DNA from: an uncultured bacterium
Lineage (GTDB): Bacteria > Atribacterota > Atribacteria > Atribacterales > Caldatribacteriaceae
Direction: 5' to 3'
DNA: 64,000 nt
NCBI GenBank assembly: GCA_937139415.1
Contig: CAKZPS010000023.1
Span: 1 to 64,000, forward strand
In this document: positions 8,221-16,262 of the stretch, piece after piece
Layout of the letters: each line of letters opens with the position of its first letter
How positions within the stretch are numbered: the stretch's first letter is position 1
The notes under the pieces: model-generated
Database searches by the model: none
What the model was told of the DNA's origin: nothing
What the model saw: the letters and a program-made list of their open reading frames with translations, nothing else
Made by a program: the position numbers and the translations under genes

Positions 8221-8816
8221 AGTGGTGGAGCATAGGGGTTATTATTGTTGGAGTGTGGTTTTGGGCTTGTACCTTGGTGGGGGCTGAGTCCTTGTGGAGT
8301 GATGATGGATGGTTTGCCGATCCCTACTCCGATCGAAAGGCGAAGAAGGTAGGTGATATCGTCACCGTGGTACTTGAAGAAAGAACCAAGGGCAACAATA
8401 CTGCTTCTTCTTCGGGGAGTAATACCACCGGGGTGAGTATCGGGGCGGGGCAAGGAATCTTTGATTTTATCCCCCCGGCGGAATTGAAAAGCTCGAGTTC
8501 CCAGCAGAGCCAACGTTCTTACCAACGTGGCATCTCTCTCCAAGGGGTCATTACTTGTCAGGTGATCGAAGTTTTAGAGAGCGGAAATCTCCGTATCGCT
8601 GGAAAAAAGGAAGTGTTCCTCAATAAGGAACGCGAGACTTTGTATCTTGAAGGAACCATTGACCCCCACTCTTTGTCAAGTAGTAATACTGTTTCTTCTA
8701 CCCAGGTAGTGGATGCGGTCATTCGCTTGGAGGGAACCTTGAAGCCGAAGAAACGGGGAGGTCTGGTGGGGATTTTGGAAGGACTCTTTGGCTCGATTAT
8801 GGACATTCTCTTTTGA
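8217..8816 (+). CDS. flgH: Flagellar L-ring protein FlgH
   Basis: A 199-residue FlgH, the outer-membrane ring through which the rod passes. Motifs are SLWSD after the signal region, DRKAKKVGDIVTVVLEE, RGISLQGVITCQVIEV, GNLRIAGKKEVFLNKE, and the late IRLEGTLKPKK. FlgH is normally a lipoprotein. Here Cys18 follows FWA, not a canonical lipobox, so lipidation is uncertain. It lies between flgA (4 bp overlap) and flgI (10 bp gap). It implies an outer membrane. Confidence 0.92.
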   Translation: MKWWSIGVIIVGVWFWACTLVGAESLWSDDGWFADPYSDRKAKKVGDIVTVVLEERTKGNNTASSSGSNTTGVSIGAGQGIFDFIPPAELKSSSSQQSQRSYQRGISLQGVITCQVIEVLESGNLRIAGKKEVFLNKERETLYLEGTIDPHSLSSSNTVSSTQVVDAVIRLEGTLKPKKRGGLVGILEGLFGSIMDILF

Positions 8817-8826
8817 GGGTGGAACG

Positions 8827-9936
8827 ATGATGCAGAGAATGGTTCTCGTGTGGATGATCATCATTTTTGTTTTGCCTTCCTATGCCTTGGGAGAAGTTGT
8901 ACGGGTGAAGGATATCACCGAGGTAGAGGGGGTACGTGGGAATCAACTTTTAGGATACGGATTGGTGATTGGTCTTTCGGGGACCGGTGATAGCCAAAAT
9001 AGCCTCTTTACCAATCAAGCGTTGTCGAACATGCTCGAGAAGATGGGTATTACCGTAAATTCTCAGGCGGTGAGAGCGCGAAATGTCGCCTCGGTGATCG
9101 TTACCGCAGAATTTCCTCCTTTTGCTGCGCAGGGTGAGACGATCGATGTTTTAGTCTCTTCGTTGGGTGATGCCAAGAGTTTGCAGGGAGGAGTATTATT
9201 ACTTACCCCTTTGAAGGGCGTCGATGGGAAAGTGTATGCAGTGGCACAGGGTCCGGTATCCATCGGTGGATTCGCCGCCGGTGGGGGCGGAAATCAGGTA
9301 CAGCGGAATCATCCTACGGTGGGGAGAATACCCAATGGTGCAATTATCGAGAGAACGGTGGAAACGACCTTTTTTGATTCTACTCAGGGAACGGTTACCT
9401 TTTTATTGCGTGAGTCTGACTTCGTGACCGCTTCTCGCATTGCGGCAGTGATGAACGAACAATTGGGGGGCGATAAAGCTCGAGTGATTGACGCCAACCG
9501 TATTGTGGTTACCATTCCGGAGCACTACCGAGGCCGGGTTGCACAACTCGTGAGTGTATTAGGAGAGCTTCCGGTCGAACCAGATGTGCCGGCTCGAGTG
9601 GTGGTCAACGAGCGGACCGGTACGATAGTCATTGGAGGGAATGTTCGTATTCTGCCCGTGGCCCTTTCCCATGGCAATCTCACCGTAACGATTCGCACCG
9701 AGTACCAAGTTTCTCAACCTCCTCCTTTCTCCGAAGGAGAGACGGTAGTCGTACCGCAGGAAGAGGTGCAGGTGCAAGAAGAAGAAGCGCGGCTTTTCCC
9801 GGTCCGTTCCGGGAATACCATTGAGGACTTAGTGAGTGTTTTAAATAGCTTGGGCGTGAGTCCTCGGGATCTTATCGCCATCTTGCAAGCGCTCAAAAAA
9901 GCAGGAGCCTTGCAAGGTGAACTCGTTGTGGAGTGA
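8827..9936 (+). CDS. flgI: Flagellar P-ring protein FlgI
   Basis: A 369-residue P-ring subunit with an N-terminal signal peptide ending near YALG. Conserved blocks are VRVKDITEVEGVRGNQLLGYGLVIG (split by family gaps), GTGDSQNSLFTNQALSNML, NVASVIVTAEFP, the VYAVAQGPVS and GGFAAGG loop, and a C-terminal VSVLNSLGVSPRDLIAILQ. It forms a 26-mer ring in the peptidoglycan layer. ATG 8827 is favoured over an upstream in-frame start because the signal peptide then begins the protein. The flgJ frame overlaps its end. Confidence 0.95.
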   Translation: MMQRMVLVWMIIIFVLPSYALGEVVRVKDITEVEGVRGNQLLGYGLVIGLSGTGDSQNSLFTNQALSNMLEKMGITVNSQAVRARNVASVIVTAEFPPFAAQGETIDVLVSSLGDAKSLQGGVLLLTPLKGVDGKVYAVAQGPVSIGGFAAGGGGNQVQRNHPTVGRIPNGAIIERTVETTFFDSTQGTVTFLLRESDFVTASRIAAVMNEQLGGDKARVIDANRIVVTIPEHYRGRVAQLVSVLGELPVEPDVPARVVVNERTGTIVIGGNVRILPVALSHGNLTVTIRTEYQVSQPPPFSEGETVVVPQEEVQVQEEEARLFPVRSGNTIEDLVSVLNSLGVSPRDLIAILQALKKAGALQGELVVE

Positions 9937-9941
9937 AGGGT

Positions 9942-10244
9942 ATGAGAATTGATGAAACTTATGGACAGGGTCGAGATACTCGAAAAACGGTGAGCGAGAA
10001 CGAGAAACGTTTGCGGGAGACGTGTCAGGAATTTGAAGCCTTACTCCTTGGCTTTGTTTTTAAGAGGGCTTTTCAGCCGGTTTTTGGCTCACCCCTTTTT
10101 GGGAGTCGAGAAGAGACCTGGTTCCGCGAGATGTGGATTGATGAAGTTGCTAAGGGGCTTGCCCGGCAGGGAGGGGTGGGTATTGCCGAAATGCTTTGGA
10201 AGCAAGTGAGAGAAAAAGAGAGCGACCATGTCGAGGAAGGATGA
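9942..10244 (+). CDS. flgJ: FlgJ-type rod-binding protein
   Basis: A 100-residue single-domain protein equal to the N-terminal rod-binding half of FlgJ. It shows CQEFEALLLGFVFKRAF followed by WFREMWIDEVAKGLARQGGVG and IAEMLWKQ. It lacks the muramidase domain of proteobacterial FlgJ, as is common in other phyla, so a separate hydrolase must open the wall. The domain caps the growing rod. ATG 9942 has GGAG 8 bases upstream; GTG 9933 is the alternative. Confidence 0.85.
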   Translation: MRIDETYGQGRDTRKTVSENEKRLRETCQEFEALLLGFVFKRAFQPVFGSPLFGSREETWFREMWIDEVAKGLARQGGVGIAEMLWKQVREKESDHVEEG

Positions 10245-10250
10245 TGAGCG

Positions 10251-10667
10251 ATGGTTTTAGTTCGATGTCGTCGGTGTGGAAAGATTTTTCAAAAGGTTAT
10301 CGACAAGGATATTTGTTCCTCTTGTATGGAGGCAGAAGAAGCTGATTTTCAGAAGGTCAAGGAATTTTTCCGCAACCATCTCCGAGCACGACTTGAAGAA
10401 GCGAGTCGTGCTACCGGCGTAGAGAGAAAAGCTATTATTGCCTTTATAAAGGAGGGGAGGTTACAAGTAACCCTTCCCCAAGAAGAAGCCTTACAGGAGG
10501 GACTTGTTTGTGAGCGGTGCGGAAAACCGATTGTACAGGGGAAAATATGTGAAGAGTGCAAGAAGAAGCTGAGTTTACTCGTTGCTCAAGGGAAAGGAGA
10601 AGAGCGTAAAACCCACCCTGGTTTTTACTTTAAAGATGTTCTGGAGAAAAAATCGAGAAAACCCTAA
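10251..10667 (+). CDS. YvyF-like flagellar operon zinc-ribbon protein
   Basis: A 138-residue protein with two zinc-ribbon units: CRRCGKIF with CSSC near the N terminus, and CERCGKPI with CEEC near residues 90-105. A central helical MerR-like or helix-turn-helix-like segment contains ATGVERKAIIAFIKEGRL. This matches the flagellar operon family TIGR03826 (YvyF in Bacillus), always found beside flgM. Its role is thought to be regulatory but is not well defined. It starts 6 bp after flgJ. The sigma-28 promoter begins just past its end. Confidence 0.85.
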   Translation: MVLVRCRRCGKIFQKVIDKDICSSCMEAEEADFQKVKEFFRNHLRARLEEASRATGVERKAIIAFIKEGRLQVTLPQEEALQEGLVCERCGKPIVQGKICEECKKKLSLLVAQGKGEERKTHPGFYFKDVLEKKSRKP

Positions 10668-10675
10668 AGGACCCC

Positions 10676-10702
10676 TAAAGAATAAATGAGGGAAGCCGAT
10701 AT
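10676..10702 (+). promoter_or_regulatory. Sigma-28 (FliA) promoter for flgM onward
   Basis: TAAA (10676-10679), a 15 bp spacer, and GCCGATAT (10695-10702) match the FliA consensus TAAA-N15-GCCGATAA at all but the final base. It starts 9 bp after the YvyF-like gene and reads into flgM, flgN, flgK, flgL, fliW and csrA. It separates the hook-basal-body class of genes from the late class. Confidence 0.9.
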
Positions 10703-10753
10703 ATAATATAGAAAAACACAGAGTAAGGGAAGATCTCGAAAGAAGGGGTGGGT

Positions 10754-11068
10754 GTGAAAATCTCCAATAACCAGGTTGAGAGTATTCTCAAGCTGTATGT
10801 CCAAGGAGTGCTAAGTGAGAAGAAGAGAGAAAAAGCGGGTTTGAAGCGCAAAGAAGGAGATACCGTCACCTTTTCTTCTCAGGTTGACGAGGTGAAAGAT
10901 TTATACGCTCGGTATCGCAACCTTCCCGAGGTGAGAGAAAACCTCGTCAAGGAAATCCAAGAACGTTTGCGTCAAGGGGAGTATCGAGTAAGTGGTGAAG
11001 AAGTGGCCAGGAAAATGTTGCAGAGAGAGGCGGTAGACTTCTTGATGAATCGAGAGGAAGGACTTTGA
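10754..11068 (+). CDS. flgM: Anti-sigma-28 factor FlgM
   Basis: A 104-residue FlgM. The N terminus reads MKISNNQVESILKLY, a hallmark start, and the C-terminal half (VDEVKDLYARYRNLPEVREN and so on) is the sigma-28-binding helix region. FlgM holds FliA inactive until the hook is complete and is then exported. GTG 10754 is chosen because AAGGGG lies at a good distance and the family motif begins there; GTG 10748 is also possible. It lies behind a sigma-28 promoter, giving the usual negative feedback. It overlaps flgN by 4 bp. Confidence 0.92.
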   Translation: MKISNNQVESILKLYVQGVLSEKKREKAGLKRKEGDTVTFSSQVDEVKDLYARYRNLPEVRENLVKEIQERLRQGEYRVSGEEVARKMLQREAVDFLMNREEGL

Positions 11069-11577
11069 AAAGTATGGAAGAGTTCCTCAATTTTTTCTTG
11101 AGCCTTTTGGAAAAGGAGCTCCGGTTACAGAAAGAGCTTTTGGAGTTGGCTCGACAGAAGAAGAAATTTCTTTTGCAAAACCGTATGGAAGAATTGGTAG
11201 GTATTTTGGAAAAGGAAGGAGAACTGGTCTGTCAAGCACGTGAAGTGGAAACCAAGATGAAGCGGGTTTGGAAGGAAGCAGTGCATCAGTTGGGCTTGGA
11301 GCCAGAAGAGTTCAGTATTTCTCGTTTAGTAAAGTTGTCGGACCAAGGGAGGGGAAAAAAATTTTTAGACCTCCAGAGCGATTTGCAAAAAACTTTGTGG
11401 GAACTTCGGGAACTCAACGAGCAGAATGCTTTAATCATTCGGGACACCTTAAATTATATTGAAATCATGTTTTCTATTCTCTTTCGTCACTTTGATACCC
11501 AAGGGAAGAGTTATGGGCCGTTTGGACAGGTGTCAAATGGTGGTTCGTGTGGTATCATTATTAATGGAGTTGTGTAA
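11065..11577 (+). CDS. flgN: FlgN-family flagellar export chaperone
   Basis: A 170-residue, mostly helical protein with the FlgN pattern: LLEKELRLQKELLELARQKK, ILEKEGELVCQAREVE, and a late ELNEQNALIIRDTLNYIE. FlgN escorts the hook-filament junction proteins FlgK and FlgL to the export gate, and both are encoded directly downstream. It starts with TTG (or ATG 11074) overlapping the flgM stop. Sequence conservation in this family is low, so the call leans on gene order plus the helical pattern. Confidence 0.82.
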   Translation: MKSMEEFLNFFLSLLEKELRLQKELLELARQKKKFLLQNRMEELVGILEKEGELVCQAREVETKMKRVWKEAVHQLGLEPEEFSISRLVKLSDQGRGKKFLDLQSDLQKTLWELRELNEQNALIIRDTLNYIEIMFSILFRHFDTQGKSYGPFGQVSNGGSCGIIINGVV

Positions 11578-11588
11578 GGAGGTCGATC

Positions 11589-12989
11589 ATGCGGAATTCC
11601 TTTTATGGACTGGAAATTGCTAAGAAAGCTCTGCAGTCTCAGCAAGTAGCCATGCACATCACCGGCCATAATATTGCCAATGCGAACACCGTAGGATACA
11701 CACGCCAGGTTCCTCAATTTACCCAGCAGACTACGTCTACGATAGGCCTTTTTCTTCCCCTGCATCTTAAGAATTTGGGGAGTGGAGTATTAGTCGAAGA
11801 AGTGAAGCGGATTCGAGATCAATACCTTGATTTACAAATTCGCCAAGAATCTCGGGCGGGGGCGTATTGGCGGGCGGTAGACCAAGGTTTAGAGCAAATC
11901 GAGATCATTTTCGGTGAGCCAGGGGAAAGTGCCTTATCGAGTATTTTTGATACTTTTTGGAATACGTGGCAGGAATTGGCAACTTCTCCAGAATCTTCTG
12001 CGGCTCGGGCCTTAGTAGTGGAAAATGGAGATCTCTTAGCCAAGGCCTTGAATGATACCTACGCTCGTTTAGAGCGACAGCAGGGTCAACTCAATGAAGA
12101 AATTTCGATCAAAGTGCAAGAAGTGAATAACATGCTCCAGCAAATTTACGATCTCAATCACCAGATTGCCCGCTTGGGAATAGGCGGTGGCAATGTGAGT
12201 GACTATAAGGATCAGCTCGACGTATTGGTTGACGATCTCTCGAAAATTCTCAGCCTTCAGGTGAAAGAAAACGATAACGGGAGTTATACCTTGGTTTTGC
12301 AGGGGCAGGTTTTAGTGAGCGATAACGAGAAAAACTCTCTCTTCGTCCAACCCGATCCGAGCACCGGATTCTTCACCGTGCACCTTTCGACCTCGGGGGA
12401 AGCGTTGAAATTATCTTATCAGAATGGAGAGCTAAAGGCTCTTTTTGATTTACGGGATCATTCTATCGAGGAGTATAAAGGGTATTTGGACCAACTGGCG
12501 AATGATCTTGCGGATGCCGTCAATACTCTCCATCGGACCGGTTATACTTTGGAAGAGCCGCCGCAGAGGGGTACTGACTTTTTTGTAGGGAGTGGTGCCG
12601 CGAGTATTGCCGTTAATTCAGTGATTGAGGCGAATATCAACCTTTTGGCTGCTTCTTCTACCGGTGCACCGGGTGATGGAGGAGTAGCTCTGGCGATTGC
12701 CCAGTTACGGGAAGAGAAGATTATCAGTGGAGGATCGGCAACACCCGATGACTATTACCGTGGATTTATATCTCGTTTGGGAGCACAGAGGGAAGAGGTA
12801 AGTCGTCTCGTTTCCAATCAGGAGGTCTTGGTGGAGCAGCTTGAAATGCGGAAAGAATCCATTTCTGGAGTTTCTTTGGATGAGGAAATGACTAACCTCA
12901 TTAAGTATCAGTATGCCTATCAGGCAGCGTCTTTTTTGGTGAACACTATTAATAATATGTTAGAAGCTTTACTGAATATCGCGCAGTAG
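11589..12989 (+). CDS. flgK: Flagellar hook-associated protein FlgK
   Basis: A 466-residue hook-filament junction protein (HAP1). The N terminus reads GLEIAKKALQSQQVAMHITGHNIANANTVGYTRQ, spanning the rod-hook family motif, and the C terminus has EEMTNLIKYQYAYQAAS and INNMLEALLNI, the paired D0 coiled coils. The middle is variable, as expected. It is secreted by the flagellar type III system and sits between hook and filament. It starts 11 bp after flgN with GGAGG upstream and leads directly into flgL. Confidence 0.95.
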   Translation: MRNSFYGLEIAKKALQSQQVAMHITGHNIANANTVGYTRQVPQFTQQTTSTIGLFLPLHLKNLGSGVLVEEVKRIRDQYLDLQIRQESRAGAYWRAVDQGLEQIEIIFGEPGESALSSIFDTFWNTWQELATSPESSAARALVVENGDLLAKALNDTYARLERQQGQLNEEISIKVQEVNNMLQQIYDLNHQIARLGIGGGNVSDYKDQLDVLVDDLSKILSLQVKENDNGSYTLVLQGQVLVSDNEKNSLFVQPDPSTGFFTVHLSTSGEALKLSYQNGELKALFDLRDHSIEEYKGYLDQLANDLADAVNTLHRTGYTLEEPPQRGTDFFVGSGAASIAVNSVIEANINLLAASSTGAPGDGGVALAIAQLREEKIISGGSATPDDYYRGFISRLGAQREEVSRLVSNQEVLVEQLEMRKESISGVSLDEEMTNLIKYQYAYQAASFLVNTINNMLEALLNIAQ

Positions 12990-12998
12990 GTGTTTCTC

Positions 12999-14198
12999 AT
13001 GAGAGTGACGCAACGCATCCTTACCGATCGGGTCATGGGGAATCTCAATAATATCACCACCCGGCTTTTACGTATTCAGGATATGCTCTCCTCGGGAAAA
13101 ACTTTGCGTCGACCTTCGGATGATCCGGTGCGACTCAACCGAGTTTTAGATTTACGGGCTTCTCTCGATAAACTCGCTCGCTACCAAGCGAATATCGAGG
13201 ATGGCGTCAACTGGCTGAGTTTGGTTGACGAGAGCCTCAGTCAGGTGACTTGCGTGTTGCAAGAAATACGTACCCTCGCGATTCAAGGGGCCAATGGTAC
13301 CATGACCGCTACCGATCGGGAGATCCTTGCGGCTCAAGTAGAAAAACTCTTTGAAGAATTGGTCGGAGTAGCAAACGTTTCCTACTCGGGGAAGTATTTA
13401 TTTGCGGGCACGCAAACTCTGACTCCTCCTTTTGAATTCGTGGGAGGGCAAATTGTTTACCGAGGGGACGGAGCATCCTTGGTGCGGGCGATTGAAGGGA
13501 AAACCACGGTAGATATCGGTTTTCCTGGAGACCAGGTTTTTTTCCGTGGTTTTGAAGTGTGGAGTAATCCTATTACCGATAGTAATATTGTTGCGCATCA
13601 AGGCGAGAGTTTTACCATTAATGGGGTTACCATTGACATTGATGCATCTATTGAAACGGTGGCAGACTTAGTGAATAGGATCAATAATGATCCTATCCTG
13701 AAAGATTCGGCATATGCCTTTTTCGATGGGTCACGTCTCTTTTTACGTTCTCGAACCGAAGATGCGCTCTCCCTTGCCGATGTAAGTGGTGGAACGGCCT
13801 TGCAAGACTGGGGTATCTTAGACGGAGGAGGAAACATTGTTCCGGGAAATTCGCAAGCAGCGGGCGGGCTTTTCAAAGTTGTGCAGGAATTGATTGCCGA
13901 TTTACGGGCGAATAACGCCGGTGATATTTCCGGAGAGGATTTAGCACACCTTGATCAGGTTCTCGAGGGTATCTTAAAGATTCGTTCTCAGGTGGGAGCT
14001 CGGACCACGCGCTTAGAGAACACCTTGAGCCGCTTTGAAGACTTTGCGGTCAGCTTTAAAGAGCTCCTTTCCAAGAATGAAGATATCGACCTTGCCGAAG
14101 TGATCATGCAGCTCAAGGAACAAGAGAGTGTTTATCAAACCGCCTTGGCTGCCGCAGCTCAGGTGATTCAGCCCACTCTTTTGGACTTTCTTCGTTGA
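12999..14198 (+). CDS. flgL: Flagellar hook-associated protein FlgL
   Basis: A 399-residue HAP3 related to flagellin. The N-terminal D0/D1 region shows MRVTQRILTDRVMGNLNN and SSGKTLRRPSDDPV, followed by SYSGKYLFAGTQT. The C terminus ends in the coiled coil IMQLKEQESVYQTALAAA. It links FlgK to the filament. ATG 12999 is preferred over GTG 12990. No flagellin gene follows the csrA gene, unlike in many Firmicutes, so filament subunits are encoded elsewhere. Confidence 0.94.
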   Translation: MRVTQRILTDRVMGNLNNITTRLLRIQDMLSSGKTLRRPSDDPVRLNRVLDLRASLDKLARYQANIEDGVNWLSLVDESLSQVTCVLQEIRTLAIQGANGTMTATDREILAAQVEKLFEELVGVANVSYSGKYLFAGTQTLTPPFEFVGGQIVYRGDGASLVRAIEGKTTVDIGFPGDQVFFRGFEVWSNPITDSNIVAHQGESFTINGVTIDIDASIETVADLVNRINNDPILKDSAYAFFDGSRLFLRSRTEDALSLADVSGGTALQDWGILDGGGNIVPGNSQAAGGLFKVVQELIADLRANNAGDISGEDLAHLDQVLEGILKIRSQVGARTTRLENTLSRFEDFAVSFKELLSKNEDIDLAEVIMQLKEQESVYQTALAAAAQVIQPTLLDFLR

Positions 14199-14211
14199 GG
14201 AGCGATTCTCC

Positions 14212-14640
14212 TTGCGGTTCAAAACCCGATATTTTGGAGAGCTCGAAGTAGGAGACGAAAAGGTTATTCTTTTCCCTTGGGGTATTCCTGGCTTTGAGCA
14301 CTTGAAACGGTTTGTGCTCCTTGAAGAGAAAGCCTTTTTCTGGCTGCAAAGCGTGGACGAAGAGGAAGTGGTTTTCGCGGTCTGCGATCCCTTTTTGTAT
14401 TTTCCGGGGTATGAAGTGGAAATTCCCTCCCACGAGTGTGAGATTCTTGGGCTCTCCGGAACGGGTGATGTCGTGGTTTTGGCGATCATGAGTTTTCGAT
14501 CTTCCCAAGAGATCAGTGTTAACCTTTTAGCTCCCTTAGTGATAAACTGTAAATTGCGTTTAGGGAAGCAGATTATTCTCGAGAATACTCCCTATGGTCT
14601 CAGTCATATGCTCACTACCGGTGAGGCAACGGCGCAGTGA
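14212..14640 (+). CDS. fliW: Flagellar assembly factor FliW
   Basis: A 142-residue FliW with the typical FPWGIPGFEHLKRFVLLEE, FFWLQSVDEEEVVF and NLLAPLVINCKLRLGKQ segments. FliW binds CsrA and releases it when flagellin accumulates, thereby tuning flagellin translation. It starts with TTG 13 bp after flgL and lies 10 bp before csrA, so both partners of the switch are made together. Its presence predicts that flagellin mRNA carries a CsrA site, although no flagellin gene is in this window. Confidence 0.95.
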   Translation: MRFKTRYFGELEVGDEKVILFPWGIPGFEHLKRFVLLEEKAFFWLQSVDEEEVVFAVCDPFLYFPGYEVEIPSHECEILGLSGTGDVVVLAIMSFRSSQEISVNLLAPLVINCKLRLGKQIILENTPYGLSHMLTTGEATAQ

Positions 14641-14650
14641 GGGGCGGGAA

Positions 14651-14896
14651 ATGTTAGTCATTACGAGGAGAATCAATCAGAGTATTCGCATTGGCGATAA
14701 GATCGAAATAAAAGTGGTCGGCGTTGAAAAGGGGAAAGTGAAAATCGGCGTTTCTGCCCCCTTAGATGTTCCCGTGTACCGGGAAGAACTTTACCAGTCT
14801 CTGGTTCAGGGTAACCGTGGGTCGCTCTTTGCTTCTCAAGACATGGTCTTTTCTCTCCGTAAGGTTTTATCGTCCGATACCCCCCCTCAGGAATAA
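14651..14896 (+). CDS. csrA: RNA-binding translational regulator CsrA
   Basis: An 81-residue CsrA. It begins MLVITRRINQSIRIGDKIEI, has VEKGKVKIGVSAP, then VPVYREELYQS, with a short extra tail. CsrA dimers bind GGA-bearing hairpins over ribosome sites. The start at ATG 14651, after GGGGCGGGAA, gives the canonical N terminus. It closes the sigma-28-driven late flagellar block; a 51 bp gap separates it from the next gene. Confidence 0.96.
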   Translation: MLVITRRINQSIRIGDKIEIKVVGVEKGKVKIGVSAPLDVPVYREELYQSLVQGNRGSLFASQDMVFSLRKVLSSDTPPQE

Positions 14897-14947
14897 ACGG
14901 AATGACAGAGTGTTTTACATTCACAAAAAAGAGGTAGGAGGAAGCCT

Positions 14948-15709
14948 ATGAAGAAAGCCAAAATAATGTTCGTACTCATGGTTGGAATTACTATGGGGAG
15001 TTTGGTGTGGTTTGCGGAGGCTAAGGAAGCCCCGTCGTTTGTTTTGAGAGGGATTGATGGGCAGGAGTACCGTCTCGAAACTTTCCAAGGGCAACCGGTT
15101 GTGATCAACTTCTTCTCAGTGAATTGTCCTCATTGTCAAACCGAGCTCAAGGTCCTCGAGAAATTGTACCGGGAATACAAGGACAAAGCTCTCCTTACCG
15201 TTTTGGCTATCAACATGGGCGATTCCGAGGGAGCGGTGAAGCGCTTTGCCCAACGTTTAGGGCTCAGTTTGCCCGTTCTCCTTGATTCTGAGGTTACCGT
15301 GGCGAGGCAATACAACGTTTTATACGTACCCACAGTTTTTTTCATTAATCCCCGGGGAGAGGTAGTAGATGGCTTCATTGGTGCGCAAAGGGAAGACGTG
15401 ACCCGTCGGAAATTAGAGGGTATCCTCTGGTTTCGAGGCTTACGCGAACCGGAAGTTCGCAATTTGGTTGCCTTAACCTCTCGGGTGGTGATATTGGATA
15501 TCCGCAAAGAGGGCGTCAATCCCTTTGATGGCGAGGAGCATGTAGTGTATAGAAAGGTCCAGGAATTGGACCAAGAGATCGATCGCTTGAACCGAGAGGA
15601 TGTACACCTCTTACTCGTTTCTTCCTCTGAGGAAGGAATTGCCTTAGGAAGGAAGCTCACCCAGGCCGGTTTTACCCGCGTTTACTATCAGATGGTTGAT
15701 GCGTCATAA
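14948..15709 (+). CDS. Secreted TlpA-like thioredoxin fused to a dead rhodanese
   Basis: A 253-residue protein: Sec signal or anchor (about 1-25), a TlpA/AhpC-type redoxin domain (about 28-155) with active site C60-P-H-C63 and the cis-Pro segment VPTVFFIN, then a C-terminal rhodanese-like domain (about 160-253). In the latter, VVILDIRKEG marks the first strand, but the active-site loop reads VSSSEEG, with no cysteine, so it cannot transfer sulfur. The redoxin should act outside the cytoplasmic membrane on protein thiols. It lies between csrA and the lpt genes, and lptC overlaps its 3' end. A link to disulfide formation in LptD-type proteins is speculation. Confidence 0.85.
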   Translation: MKKAKIMFVLMVGITMGSLVWFAEAKEAPSFVLRGIDGQEYRLETFQGQPVVINFFSVNCPHCQTELKVLEKLYREYKDKALLTVLAINMGDSEGAVKRFAQRLGLSLPVLLDSEVTVARQYNVLYVPTVFFINPRGEVVDGFIGAQREDVTRRKLEGILWFRGLREPEVRNLVALTSRVVILDIRKEGVNPFDGEEHVVYRKVQELDQEIDRLNREDVHLLLVSSSEEGIALGRKLTQAGFTRVYYQMVDAS

Positions 15710-16262
15710 CTTTGATCTCCCCCTTTTCCTTTTCGTGTCTTTGCCCATCGTTTTTTTGTCCGGGGTGGTTGTTCACTTTTGGATAGCTCCTCCGGAGCTC
15801 TCTTTCGTGGAAGAGGTGTTCCTCCCACGAGTTTCTCCTTCCTTTCAAATCCAACTCGAAAAAGCCAAGGTGAGTCGTATTGGAAAGAACGGAAGAGAAT
15901 GGGAAGTTTGGGCAGATTCTATCGAACAGCGCGGTGAGGAAGTGCATTTGTATCTTCTCGCGGGCACGATTTTCCAAAGTGCGGAACCTCGGTATCGTTT
16001 CTCTGCAGAGCGCGGGACCTTCTTTCCCGGTGATGGAACGATGAAAATGTGGAAGGTGAAGTTGCGCGAAGAGGGAAAAGGGGAAAGAGCCATACACGGA
16101 GAGGCACTCTCGTGGCTGGGGAAGGCAGAAGAGTTAACCATTTATGGAGTACGTATTTTTACTCCCGGTGTAACTGCAGGCTGTCAAAAGTTGGTTTATA
16201 ATGTAACGCAGGGAAAGATGCTTTGGAAAGGAAATGTGGAGATTACGGTTAAAACACCATGA
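15699..16262 (+). CDS. lptC: LptC-family lipopolysaccharide export protein
   Basis: A 187-residue protein with one N-terminal membrane anchor (about 8-30) and a periplasmic beta-jellyroll-like region consistent with LptC: an ISRIGKNGREWEVWADSIE-like opening (here VSRIGKNGREW), then repeated short strands. LptC passes lipopolysaccharide from the LptBFG transporter to LptA. Sequence similarity in this family is weak; the call rests on size, topology and its place before lptA and lptB. It overlaps the previous gene and, by 4 bp, lptA. Confidence 0.8.
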   Translation: MRHNFDLPLFLFVSLPIVFLSGVVVHFWIAPPELSFVEEVFLPRVSPSFQIQLEKAKVSRIGKNGREWEVWADSIEQRGEEVHLYLLAGTIFQSAEPRYRFSAERGTFFPGDGTMKMWKVKLREEGKGERAIHGEALSWLGKAEELTIYGVRIFTPGVTAGCQKLVYNVTQGKMLWKGNVEITVKTP

